Positions 8,401 to 18,715 of a stretch of 47,339 nt of DNA are shown here, in pieces. The notes beneath the pieces were generated by a model. That model made no database searches and was not told where the DNA came from. It was given only the letters and a program-made list of their open reading frames with translations. Positions within the stretch are counted from its first letter, which is position 1. Every line of letters begins with the position of its first letter. The position numbers were made by a program, and so were the translations under genes. The DNA is from Desulfurobacteriaceae bacterium (lineage in GTDB: Bacteria; Aquificota; Aquificia; Desulfurobacteriales; Desulfurobacteriaceae). The stretch is taken from positions 1-47,339 of the forward strand of contig JAMORC010000009.1 of NCBI GenBank assembly GCA_027063785.1, given 5' to 3'.

Positions 8401-9925
8401 AATTTTCAAGGACAGAGTAGGTATATCTATCCTCTTCTCTATTCTCAAGAATCGGCAGAGCCACCTCGCCATTATCGTTAAATTCTCTTTTGTTGTAGTA
8501 AACTTCCGGCTTCCAAATACCGTTTTCCTTCACAAACCTTACGTAAGCGAGGGGAACTCCGTCCCCGTCGGTATCAACACCCATAAGGGAGGCGGTTGAA
8601 ATGTATTTGAAGAAAAACCCGGCAAATGTTCTGTAAACCGTTTCATCGCCGTCTTTAAAAGTTACTGCTCCGCCGTTAACGTAGACTTCTCCTCCGTCAA
8701 GGCCTGCCGTTGCATTTGAGTGTTCAAAGTAAACAGCTCTTGCAACTTCCCTTGTGGCTCCGTTAGCATTATTCGGATAGATAAAAAACCTGCTCCAAGT
8801 TCCGTTATTAGTCTTAATACTGTTAAGTTCGTCATCACTAAGGTTGTAAAGCTTCTTAAGAACTTCTATCGGAACAGAGTAGTAGTAAGCAGAGTCAACC
8901 CGCTCTACCTTTTTACCACCAATCATTTCCCCTACCTTCGGAGGAACCCCGAGGGAAATCACGATCGTTTCGTTATCATCGGCAATCCCCCTAAAGACCA
9001 TAACCCTCGGGTTTGCCGGCATTATCGGACGAAGTTCCACGTTGTTAATCCTAGTCCTCACCGTCTTATCAGAAGCATCCGCGTGGCACATAAAACAGTC
9101 TGTATCGTTAACCCCGGAGCGCTTGAAGTTAAAGACTCCGGGCTTACCTATATATCCGGCACCGACCTCGTACTCCGAGTAAGCGAAAAAGTCGCCGTCA
9201 ATTCCAACTTTACTCACAATGCTGTCATCACGGATAAACCACGTAGAATTCTCAAGGTCGTTAAATGTGTCTTCACCTAACTTCTCTTTAAGCACTTCGT
9301 CCAAAGGTTTTTTCTCCCTTCCAAACTGAGCCGCACCCCCTCCCGCATGGCAGGAATTACAGGTTATGTTCTGGTTAACAGTTCCCATATCGAAGTTAAA
9401 ACCTTTGTAACTACTTTCATCGGCAGGGTTTACCCCATCTACCGCTCCATTGGGAACCGCCGGATCTTTTAAAGGTTTCTTTGCCGCCAACTGGCGGTAG
9501 GACGGGGGTCACCAGCCCCCGTAGTGGGACTTGCTCCTGAAATAGCGCATTTTAAGGACTTTATTTGTAACAAAGTCCTTTGTTCCCGTGTCATCTCCGT
9601 AAGTCTCACGGCTGTCCAGCCAGCCCATGTCGTGAAGGCCCACAGCCCCGTGGTGGGACATCCTGACATCTTCAACGATATTCTCATGACACCCGCTACA
9701 GGTTTTCTCCCAGCTTACCGGATCACCCTTGTAGAGAGTCACAGTGGAGTTATCGTTGGCAACGAGAGTCACATTCTCACTCTCTTTAAGATTTTCACAT
9801 ATGGAGGTTCCGTTAACGCTGATCAGCTCAACACTACGATGAGCGTATCCCTGAGATGCCATAACGGCAGAGAGTATAAAGCCGGTAGTAAGGCTCAGCT
9901 TACTGCGCCTCCACTTCTTTCCCAT
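5495..9925 (-). CDS. Octaheme c-type cytochrome, probable selenoprotein (in-frame UGA)
   Basis: Read through one UGA at 9509-9511, this is a 1476-residue exported protein. ATG 9925 has GGAGGG upstream. A signal peptide (SLTTGFILSAVMASQGYA) is followed by eight CXXCH heme sites: CSGCH before the UGA, then CNSCH, CFMCH, CSYCH, CLSCH, CIDCH, CEVCH and CSACH. A heme-free beta-rich C-terminal region of roughly 400 residues ends in Gly7-Cys-Ser-Met, a hydrophobic helix and IRRRKH, like GlyGly/Cys-CTERM surface-sorting tails. The UGA is codon 139, in the context HYGGW-UGA-PPSYRQLA. The frame is identical on both sides, the only signal peptide lies before the UGA, and no other stop occurs in 1331 codons. 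The downstream piece alone would need a TTG at 9490 with no ribosome site. I infer selenocysteine; the alternative is a nonsense mutation. A role in periplasmic or surface electron transfer is inferred; the partner is unknown. Confidence 0.8.
9484..9522 (-). promoter_or_regulatory. Candidate bacterial SECIS hairpins at the in-frame UGA
   Basis: Two inverted repeats sit at the UGA (9509-9511, minus strand). (1) CCGCC-AGTT-GGCGG at 9484-9497: a 5-bp GC stem whose 4-nt loop occupies nucleotides 17-20 after the UGA and has G at loop position 2. That fits the general bacterial SECIS layout of an apical loop about 16-37 nt downstream with an early loop G. (2) ACGGGGG...CCCCCGT at 9502-9522: a perfect 7-bp stem with the UGA inside its 7-nt loop. 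The two stems do not overlap and could stack. Folding and SelB binding are inferred. Confidence 0.55.
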
Positions 9926-9952
9926 CCTTACCCTCCAGAAGTTTACAAAACA

Positions 9953-9982
9953 TTTACAATGCATTTTGCACTATTTTATCAA
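9953..9982 (-). promoter_or_regulatory. Possible promoter of the octaheme cytochrome
   Basis: On the minus strand TTGATA (9977-9982) is followed after 18 bases by TGTAAA (9953-9958), a moderate sigma-70-type match. Transcription would start about 20 bases before the ATG at 9925. The rest of the 160-base gap up to alaS is AT-rich and shows no gene. Confidence 0.35.
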
Positions 9983-10086
9983 AGTTTTTAGGTATGAAAA
10001 GACCTGATTCTGGATATAAGGAAATTTTAATACTTAAAACCGGGAGGAACAATACAAGAAAAGACAGTTTCTTACAAGACACTATA

Positions 10087-12759
<2,673 letters not shown>

Positions 12760-13200
12760 TTAACAGTTGAGCAGGGATTGAATTTCAAGAAAGGAAAAAC
12801 CTCTTTGGAGAAGAAATCTCTTGGCCTTTAACATTTCCTTATTTTTCCTTAAATCGTACTTCCTCTTTAGCGTGCACACTATATAGGAATAATCAAACTC
12901 CACACTTAACAGCACTTCATCAACGATTTCGGGGCGAAATCCTTTAAAGATCAAGTACTGCCTGATCTTCCTCTTACCCCAACCCGATTCCATCTTCCAA
13001 TTAAAAAGGTTTAAAACTGTTTTCCTTTCATCCAGAAAACCGGAATTTTTTAACTCCTTAATAACAGAATCGATAAGGGAAGCATTAACATCAGAAAACT
13101 TCAGGGCAACTTTTTTCCTCAACTCTTTTTCCGAAAAATCCCGAGAAGAAAGGAGCTTTATACAGAAAGCGTATATTTCCTTATAGCCTGGACGATCCAC
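12760..13200 (-). CDS. recX: RecX regulatory protein
   Basis: A protein of about 146 residues with the three-helix repeat architecture of RecX: AFCIKLLSSRDFSEKELRKK, then IDSVIKELKNSGFLDE and WGKRKIRQYLIFKGF. RecX binds the RecA filament and limits its activity. The frame opens further upstream, but GTG 13200 ([12 protein letters not shown]) is preferred because it lies just inside the 3' end of pilT, with GGAGGG 11 bases upstream, and begins where RecX homology begins. It overlaps pilT by 20 bases and sits close to recA, which supports the call. Sequence conservation in this family is weak, so the call rests partly on context. Confidence 0.85.
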   Translation of the reverse strand: MDRPGYKEIYAFCIKLLSSRDFSEKELRKKVALKFSDVNASLIDSVIKELKNSGFLDERKTVLNLFNWKMESGWGKRKIRQYLIFKGFRPEIVDEVLLSVEFDYSYIVCTLKRKYDLRKNKEMLKAKRFLLQRGFSFLEIQSLLNC

Positions 13201-14278
13201 CGGAGATAATACCCTCCATCTTAAGCTTAAGGTCATCCGGCCTGGAAGCGTACTTAAGGGCATCTTCTTTTGTTATCAAACCTTTACTCCACAGCTCATA
13301 AAGGGACTGATCAAAGGTCTGAGAACCATAAACTTCCCTACCTTTTTCAATGAACTCTGGAATCTCCTCCGTAAGTTCGGGGTTAAGTATTCTCTCTTTT
13401 ATAGCCTCGGTAACTATCATAACTTCGACCGCCGGAACCCTTCCCCTGCCGTCTGCTTTAGGAATAAGCCTCTGGGATATGGTCGCCTTAAGCACCGACG
13501 CAAGCTGAAACCTTATGGCCTGCTGTTCGTTAAGGGGGAAGAAAGATATTATCCTGTTTATCGTCTCTTTCGCATCGAGGGTGTGGAGGGTTGAGAAGAC
13601 CATGTGTCCCGTCTCGGCTGCGTCAAGTGCAGTCCTAACAGTCTCCACATCCCTCATCTCACCGACAAGTATAACGTCCGGGTCTTCTCTAAGTGCTGCC
13701 CTCAAAGCCGTATAGAAATTTTCGGCATCATCACCTATTTCCCTCTGGTAAAAGATGCACTTGTTATCCCTGTGGAGGTACTCTACAGGATCCTCAATGG
13801 TTATGACGACCCTTGAATCCCTGTGGTTAAGCTCGTTCAGCATAGCAGCAAGGGTTGTTGACTTACCGGAACCCGTTGTTCCCGTTACGAGGACAAGTCC
13901 CCTCTGATAAAGGGCTATCTGCTTAAGGACCGGAGGAAGGTTAAGGCCATCAATGTTGGGAATGCTGGCGGGGATGGACCTCATAACAATCGCAAAAGTG
14001 CCCCTCTGTTTGAATATGTTAACCCTGAACCTGCAAACTCCGGGAAGTGAATAGGCTACATCAAGGTTCTTTATGTACGGGATTTCCCTCCTCTTCTCTA
14101 GGGGAAGAATCTGCCTGACAAAACCTTCAATGTCTGTCACTTCTAAGATTGGATAATTCATTTTTATAAGTTTTCCGTTAACTCGAACTATAGGAGGTAG
14201 CTTGGCCCTCAGGTGTATATCCGAAGCACCGAGCTTGTGAGCCTTTTCAAGCAGCTGGTTCAGGTCTATCCTTGACAC
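13181..14278 (-). CDS. pilT: PilT, type IV pilus retraction ATPase
   Basis: A 365-residue GspE/PilT-family ATPase. It shows [20 protein letters not shown] at the N-terminal domain, Walker [11 protein letters not shown], the Asp-box region [11 protein letters not shown], Walker [13 protein letters not shown] and the His box [11 protein letters not shown]. PilT powers pilus retraction and twitching motility at the inner face of the cytoplasmic membrane. The start lies inside the 3' end of recA (32-base overlap) and the end overlaps recX, so it is inserted between two genes that are often adjacent. No other clear pilus assembly gene is in the window apart from a pilin-like protein at 22.5-23.0 kb. 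Confidence 0.95.
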   Translation of the reverse strand: MSRIDLNQLLEKAHKLGASDIHLRAKLPPIVRVNGKLIKMNYPILEVTDIEGFVRQILPLEKRREIPYIKNLDVAYSLPGVCRFRVNIFKQRGTFAIVMRSIPASIPNIDGLNLPPVLKQIALYQRGLVLVTGTTGSGKSTTLAAMLNELNHRDSRVVITIEDPVEYLHRDNKCIFYQREIGDDAENFYTALRAALREDPDVILVGEMRDVETVRTALDAAETGHMVFSTLHTLDAKETINRIISFFPLNEQQAIRFQLASVLKATISQRLIPKADGRGRVPAVEVMIVTEAIKERILNPELTEEIPEFIEKGREVYGSQTFDQSLYELWSKGLITKEDALKYASRPDDLKLKMEGIISGGSSRL

Positions 14279-15263
14279 CGAGAACCTCCAGGACTTTCTC
14301 CTCGATTTCTGATTTAACTTCGGGGTGCTCTTTCAGGAACTGTCTTGCGTTCTCCTTACCCTGCCCCAACCTCGTATTACCGTAGGAGTACCAGGAACCG
14401 CTCTTCTTAATAATTCCCAAATCCTCCCCGAGGTTCAGGAGGTCGGCCTCCCTTGAAATCCCTTCTCCGTAGTAAATCTCCACAACAGCCTCTCTAAAGG
14501 GCGGAGCCAGTTTATTCTTAACAAGCTTCACCTTTGCCTTGTGACCGATTCTCTCATCGTTCTTTCCTTTTATCTGCCCGATGTTCCTTATCTCTATCCT
14601 CATGGAGGAGTAGAACTTCAAAGCCCTACCGCCTGTCGTTGTCTCCTGGGGACCTCCGTAGCCCATTGTGCCGATTTTCTCCCTCACCTGGTTGATAAAA
14701 ATGAGGGCGCAGTTGCTCTTACTCGTTGCAGCAGTAAGCTTTCTGAGGGCCTGAGACATAAGCCTTGCCTGAAGTCCTACGTGAGACTCCCCCATTTCAC
14801 CTTTTATCTCAGCTTCGGGAACAAGGGCAGCCACCGAATCAACAACTATAACATCGACAGCTCCGCTTCTTACGAGAGTTTCCGCTATCTCCAAAGCCTG
14901 CTCACCGCTGTCGGGCTGGGAAACGAGAAGGTCATCGAGGTTTATCCCCAACTTCCTCGCATAGACAGGATCGAGAGCGTGCTCGGCATCTATAAACGCC
15001 GCCGTTCCTCCCTCTTTCTGAGCGTTTGCTATAACGTGAAGTGCAAGTGTGGTTTTACCGGAAGACTCGGGACCGTAAATCTCGGTAATCCTGCCCCTCG
15101 GTATCCCCCCTATTCCGGTTGCAACGTCAATGGAGATAGAACCGGTGCTTATGACCGGCACCTGTTCAACGGGCTTTTCTCCAAGGCGCATAATCGCGCC
15201 CTCTCCGTATTCTTTTTTGATTCTCTTTACGGCATCCTCTAAAGCTTTTCTTTTCTCTTCCAT
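14247..15263 (-). CDS. recA: RecA recombinase
   Basis: A 338-residue protein of normal RecA length. Family landmarks are [12 protein letters not shown], Walker [30 protein letters not shown], the Walker B region [14 protein letters not shown], the L1/L2 DNA-binding loop region ending [20 protein letters not shown], and [12 protein letters not shown]. It forms ATP-dependent filaments on single-stranded DNA for homologous recombination and SOS induction. It starts 31 bases downstream of the CCA end of tRNA-Ser, so its transcript probably originates upstream of that tRNA unless a weak promoter lies inside tadA. No clear LexA-type box was seen in the short leader. Confidence 0.98.
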   Translation of the reverse strand: MEEKRKALEDAVKRIKKEYGEGAIMRLGEKPVEQVPVISTGSISIDVATGIGGIPRGRITEIYGPESSGKTTLALHVIANAQKEGGTAAFIDAEHALDPVYARKLGINLDDLLVSQPDSGEQALEIAETLVRSGAVDVIVVDSVAALVPEAEIKGEMGESHVGLQARLMSQALRKLTAATSKSNCALIFINQVREKIGTMGYGGPQETTTGGRALKFYSSMRIEIRNIGQIKGKNDERIGHKAKVKLVKNKLAPPFREAVVEIYYGEGISREADLLNLGEDLGIIKKSGSWYSYGNTRLGQGKENARQFLKEHPEVKSEIEEKVLEVLGVKDRPEPAA

Positions 15264-15294
15264 TAATGCTCCTGAACCAAAGGGTTTAAAGAAA

Positions 15295-15389
15295 TGGCGG
15301 AGAGGGCGGGATTTGAACCCGCGGTGCGGGGGCTACCCGCACACCCGATTTCGAGTCGGGCCCGTTAAGCCAGGCTCCGGCACCTCTCC
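15295..15389 (-). tRNA. tRNA-Ser(CGA)
   Basis: A class II tRNA with genome-encoded CCA. The acceptor arms GGAGAGG and CCTCTCC pair fully, and the anticodon stem CCCGA/TCGGG closes the loop CTCGAAA with anticodon CGA (reads UCG Ser). It has a long variable arm (GTGCGGG/CCCGCAC) and a T-arm GCGGG-TTCAAAT-CCCGC. Its 5' 25 bases are also the 3' end of the tadA coding sequence, including the tadA stop codon. It lies 31 bases upstream of recA on the same strand. Confidence 0.96.
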
Positions 15390-15829
15390 CTTAGAATCTT
15401 AAAAAACCGCCTTAAAAGCTCTTCGGCCTCTTTCAGCTCCAGCTTTACAATCTCCGGTCTGTGGTTGCTCCTCTCGTCGGAAAGCAGGGAGTAAAGGCTC
15501 TCCACTCCCCCAAACTTCGGATCCGGAACCGCATAAACGACTTTATCGATTCTCGACTGGATTATAGCACCACAGCACATCACACAGGGCTCAACGGTGG
15601 AGTAGAGGGTACAGCCTTCAAGCCTCCAGGAATTCAGCCGTCTTGCCGCTTCTCTTATGGCCACAACTTCAGCATGAGCAGTCGGATCCTGAAGGAACTC
15701 CTTTCGATTGAATCCCCGAGAAATAATTTCTCCGTCTTTAACGACTACAGCCCCTATGGGGACTTCACCGTAGCCGAAAGCCTTTTCGGCCTCTTTAAGG
15801 GCTTCTTTAAGGAAGAACAAATCATCCAT
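15365..15829 (-). CDS. tadA: TadA, tRNA adenosine-34 deaminase
   Basis: A 154-residue cytidine-deaminase-fold protein with zinc motif TAHAEVVAI (His ligand and catalytic Glu) and VEPCVMCCGA (the two Cys ligands), plus GEVPIGAVVVKDGEII at the N-terminus. TadA converts A34 to inosine in tRNA-Arg(ACG), letting one tRNA read CGU, CGC and CGA. That tRNA is encoded 22 bases upstream on the same strand. The last residues (about RCRSLA) are encoded by the 5' part of the tRNA-Ser gene, so processing of that tRNA would trim the tadA mRNA at its stop codon. Confidence 0.95.
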   Translation of the reverse strand: MDDLFFLKEALKEAEKAFGYGEVPIGAVVVKDGEIISRGFNRKEFLQDPTAHAEVVAIREAARRLNSWRLEGCTLYSTVEPCVMCCGAIIQSRIDKVVYAVPDPKFGGVESLYSLLSDERSNHRPEIVKLELKEAEELLRRFFKILRERCRSLA

Positions 15830-15851
15830 TTCCGTCGGAAGTTAAAATCGA

Positions 15852-15928
15852 TGGCGCGCCCGGCAGGAGTCGAACCTGCAACCTTGGGATCCGTAGTCCC
15901 ACGCTCTATCCAGTTGAGCTACGGGCGC
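15852..15928 (-). tRNA. tRNA-Arg(ACG)
   Basis: A 77-base tRNA with encoded CCA. Acceptor GCGCCCG pairs with CGGGCGC, and the D-arm is GCTC-AACTGGATA-GAGC. The anticodon stem TGGGA/TCCCA closes CTACGGA, giving anticodon ACG, and the T-arm is GCAGG-TTCGACT-CCTGC. ACG tRNA-Arg is the standard bacterial substrate for A34-to-inosine editing by TadA, whose gene follows directly. Confidence 0.97.
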
Positions 15929-15942
15929 GGATTTCGGGAATA

Positions 15943-15970
15943 AATTTATCCCCGCAGTCTGACTTTTCAA
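15943..15970 (-). promoter_or_regulatory. Putative promoter of tRNA-Arg/tadA/recA unit
   Basis: On the minus strand TTGAAA (15965-15970), a 16-base spacer and TAAATT (15943-15948) lie 14 bases before the 5' end of tRNA-Arg. This is good spacing for a tRNA promoter. The same 95-base gap must also hold the divergent valS promoter, for which I see only weak candidates (for example TAAAAT at 15984-15989). Confidence 0.45.
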
Positions 15971-16023
15971 CCTTAAAAAGAGCTAAAATTTCCAAAGCTT
16001 TTAAGGGAAAAAGGAGGAGGAAA

Positions 16024-18651
16024 ATGGAACCGACCTACAATCCGGCACTCTTTGAGGATAAGTGGTACAGAGAGTGGCTCAGCAAAGGCTACTTCCACGC
16101 AGACGAAAAAAAGGTTTTAAGGGGAGAAAAGAAGAAGTTCAGCGTAGTTCTGCCTCCGCCCAACGTAACGGGAGTTCTCCACGTAGGCCACGCCCTCAAC
16201 TCAACCCTTCAGGACATCATCTGCCGCTGGAAGAGAATGAAGGGGTATGAGGTCTGCTGGGTCCCGGGAACAGACCATGCCGGAATCGCAACCCAGTGGG
16301 TGGTTGAAAGGGAGCTGGCAAAGGAGGGGTTAACCCGCCACGACGTCGGCAGGGAGGAGTTTTTAAAGAGGGTATGGGAGTGGAAGGAGAAGTACGGAAG
16401 CAGGATTATTAACCAGCTCAAGAAACTGGGAACCTCCTGCGACTGGGAGAGAGAAAGGTTCACGATGGACGAGGGCTTTTCTAAGGCCGTTAGGAGGGCC
16501 TTCGTAAGCCTTTACAGAGAGGGGCTCATTTACAGGGGAAAGAGGTTAATAAACTGGTGCCCGAGGTGCCACACCGCCCTTTCCGACCTTGAGGTTGAGC
16601 ACGAGGAGGAGCAGGGGAACCTCTGGTACATACGCTACCCGATTGTCGGAGAAGACGGCTACGTAGTAGTTGCAACAACGAGGCCCGAGACGCTCTTGGG
16701 AGACGTTGCGGTAGCGGTCAACCCCAAAGATGAAAGGTACGCCCACTTAGTCGGAAAGAAGCTGAGGCTCCCGATAGTAGGAAGGGAGATTCCGGTAATA
16801 GCCGATGAGTACGTTGACCCGGAATTCGGAACGGGAGCGGTAAAAATCACTCCCGCCCACGACTTTAACGACTACGAGGTCGCCCAGAGGCACGGCCTTC
16901 CCGAAATACAGGTAATGGATGACTGGGGAAGGATTACGGTCCCTCCATTTAAGGGAATGGATAGGTTTGAAGCAAGGGAAGCCATTGTAGCAATGCTGAA
17001 AGAGGAAGGGCTTTTGGAGAAAGTTGAGCCCCACACCCACGCCGTAGGCCACTGCTACCGCTGCAAGACCGTAATTGAGCCCTACCTAACAGAGCAGTGG
17101 TTCGTTAAGACTAAACCCCTTGCCCAAAAGCCGATTGAAGCGGTTAAGAGCGGAGAGGTAAAGTTCATTCCGAAGCAGTGGGAGAACACCTTCTTTGACT
17201 GGATGTACAACATAAGAGACTGGTGCATTTCAAGGCAAATCTGGTGGGGACACAGGATTCCGGCATGGTACTGTCTTGAGTGCGGCCACGTAAACGTTGC
17301 CGAGGAAGCACCCAAAAAGTGTGAAAACTGCGGGAGCTACAACCTCAAACAGGACGAGGACGTCCTTGACACGTGGTTTAGCTCTGCCCTGTGGCCTTTC
17401 GGAGTGTTCGGCTGGCCGGAGGAAACCGACGAGCTGAAGGCCTTCTACCCCACCGATTTACTGGTAACCGGCTTTGACATCATCTTCTTCTGGGTGGCCC
17501 GAATGATGATGATGGGCTACCACTTTACAGGCAAGAGGCCCTTTGCAGACGTCTACGTACACGCCTTAGTCAGGGACGAGAAGGGCCAGAAGATGAGTAA
17601 GACCAAGGGGAACGTAATAGACCCCCTCGAGATGGTTGAGAAGTACGGGGCAGACACCTTAAGGTTTACCTTAGCGGCCTTAGCAGCACAGGGAAGGGAC
17701 ATAAGGCTTTCGGAGAGAATCATTGAAGGCTACCGCCACTTTGCAAACAAAGTGTGGAATATCGGAAGGTTCGTTTTAACGGCTACAGAAGGGATTAAAA
17801 CGGAAGGTTCGGTAGCTTACGCACCTGAGGATATGTGGATACTGACAAAACTTTCTGAAGCAATTGAGGAGTACGACAGGGCCCTTGAGAGCTACCGCTT
17901 CAACGACGCCGCAAAGGCAGTTTACCAGTTCATCTGGAACGAACTTGCCGACTGGTACGTTGAGTTCACAAAGCACAGGCTCTACAAGGGAAGAGAAGAG
18001 GAGAAGAGAGCCGCCGCCCACACTCTTTTAAGGGTTCTAAGGGAAGCTCTAAAACTTCTTCACCCGATTATGCCCTTTATAAGCGAGGAGATTTACCAGA
18101 AGCTTCCCAACAAAGACGCAGAGTCAATAGTAGTTGCTCCGTGGCCTGCCAAGGAGTGCTGCTCCTTCCCCGAAATTGCCCAACTCGTTGAGACGGTTAA
18201 GGAGCTTATAAGGGGAATAAGAAACGTTAAGGCAGAACTCTCAATTTCCCCATCAACCGAGGTTGAGGTTTTCGTTAAAACCAACGACGATAAACTCCTT
18301 GAGACCATTGCAAAGATGACTCCGGCAATAAAGCAAATGGCAAGGGTTTCGCAAATCCACAAGACCGATGAGGCCCCTGCCGGTTCAGTCTCTTTCTTCC
18401 TCCCCGGGGTTGAGGTCTACGTGAAAGTAGGTGAGCTGATTGATGTAGCAAAAGAGATCGAAAGAATAAAGAAAAAGCTTGATAGAATAGCCAGAGATAT
18501 TTCAAAACTCGAAAAGAAACTATCTAATGAAAACTTTTTAAACAAAGCTCCAAAGGAAGTAGTAGAGAAGAACAGAAAGGAACTTGCCGAACTCAAGGAG
18601 ATTCAAGACAAACTCCATATTACCCTCTCCCAGCTTGAGAAACTTAGGTAA
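16024..18651 (+). CDS. valS: Valyl-tRNA synthetase
   Basis: An 875-residue class I synthetase that charges tRNA-Val. It starts MEPTYNPALFEDKWYREWL. The HIGH motif is seen as HVGHALNSTL, the CP1 editing region contains VATTRPETLLGDVAVAVNP, and the KMSKS loop is QKMSKTKGNVIDP. A C-terminal Lys-rich coiled coil (IERIKKKLDRIARDISKLEK) matches the ValS arm. Two Cys clusters (CPRC; CLECGH...CENCGSY) look like zinc knuckles in the insertion. Start ATG is preceded by AAGGAGGAGG. It is divergent from the tRNA-Arg/tadA unit. Confidence 0.97.
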   Translation: MEPTYNPALFEDKWYREWLSKGYFHADEKKVLRGEKKKFSVVLPPPNVTGVLHVGHALNSTLQDIICRWKRMKGYEVCWVPGTDHAGIATQWVVERELAKEGLTRHDVGREEFLKRVWEWKEKYGSRIINQLKKLGTSCDWERERFTMDEGFSKAVRRAFVSLYREGLIYRGKRLINWCPRCHTALSDLEVEHEEEQGNLWYIRYPIVGEDGYVVVATTRPETLLGDVAVAVNPKDERYAHLVGKKLRLPIVGREIPVIADEYVDPEFGTGAVKITPAHDFNDYEVAQRHGLPEIQVMDDWGRITVPPFKGMDRFEAREAIVAMLKEEGLLEKVEPHTHAVGHCYRCKTVIEPYLTEQWFVKTKPLAQKPIEAVKSGEVKFIPKQWENTFFDWMYNIRDWCISRQIWWGHRIPAWYCLECGHVNVAEEAPKKCENCGSYNLKQDEDVLDTWFSSALWPFGVFGWPEETDELKAFYPTDLLVTGFDIIFFWVARMMMMGYHFTGKRPFADVYVHALVRDEKGQKMSKTKGNVIDPLEMVEKYGADTLRFTLAALAAQGRDIRLSERIIEGYRHFANKVWNIGRFVLTATEGIKTEGSVAYAPEDMWILTKLSEAIEEYDRALESYRFNDAAKAVYQFIWNELADWYVEFTKHRLYKGREEEKRAAAHTLLRVLREALKLLHPIMPFISEEIYQKLPNKDAESIVVAPWPAKECCSFPEIAQLVETVKELIRGIRNVKAELSISPSTEVEVFVKTNDDKLLETIAKMTPAIKQMARVSQIHKTDEAPAGSVSFFLPGVEVYVKVGELIDVAKEIERIKKKLDRIARDISKLEKKLSNENFLNKAPKEVVEKNRKELAELKEIQDKLHITLSQLEKLR

Positions 18652-18653
18652 CC

Positions 18654-18670
18654 GGGGCCTTTACGGCCCT
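18654..18670 (+). terminator. Probable valS terminator
   Basis: GGGGCC-TTTAC-GGCCCT forms a 5-6 bp stem directly after the valS stop and is followed by CTTTGATCTT, a weak U-tract. A promoter for the next gene appears to overlap its 3' side. Confidence 0.5.
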
Positions 18671-18687
18671 CTTTGATCTTGTATAAT
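18660..18687 (+). promoter_or_regulatory. Promoter of the AT-rich lipoprotein gene
   Basis: A perfect -10 hexamer TATAAT at 18682-18687 is preceded, with a 16-base spacer, by TTTACG (18660-18665; 4/6 match to TTGACA). Expected transcript start is about 18694, 20 bases before the ATG at 18716. The ATG at 18686 lies inside the -10 box and so cannot be the start of this transcript. Confidence 0.5.
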
Positions 18688-18715
18688 GGTTTCTGAAACT
18701 TATCGAAGGGAAAAA

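Noticed and set aside
7478-8599. Long plus-strand open frames opposite the cytochrome gene
   Set aside because: They show no recognisable protein pattern or start signals and lie antisense to a clear multiheme gene; they are frame shadows of its codon bias.
5495-9490. A separate 1331-codon cytochrome starting at TTG 9490
   Set aside because: There is no ribosome-binding site or signal peptide, although the protein has periplasmic heme motifs. The same frame continues upstream past one UGA to a good start and signal sequence.
15295-15389. Selenocysteine tRNA (selC), given the candidate selenoprotein
   Set aside because: The long variable arm fits serine or Sec tRNAs, but the anticodon is CGA, not UCA, and the acceptor stem is the normal 7 bp.
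18686-18715. ATG 18686 as start of the AT-rich lipoprotein
   Set aside because: It lies inside a perfect TATAAT box, and the lipoprotein signal begins at ATG 18716 with a good upstream GAAGGG.
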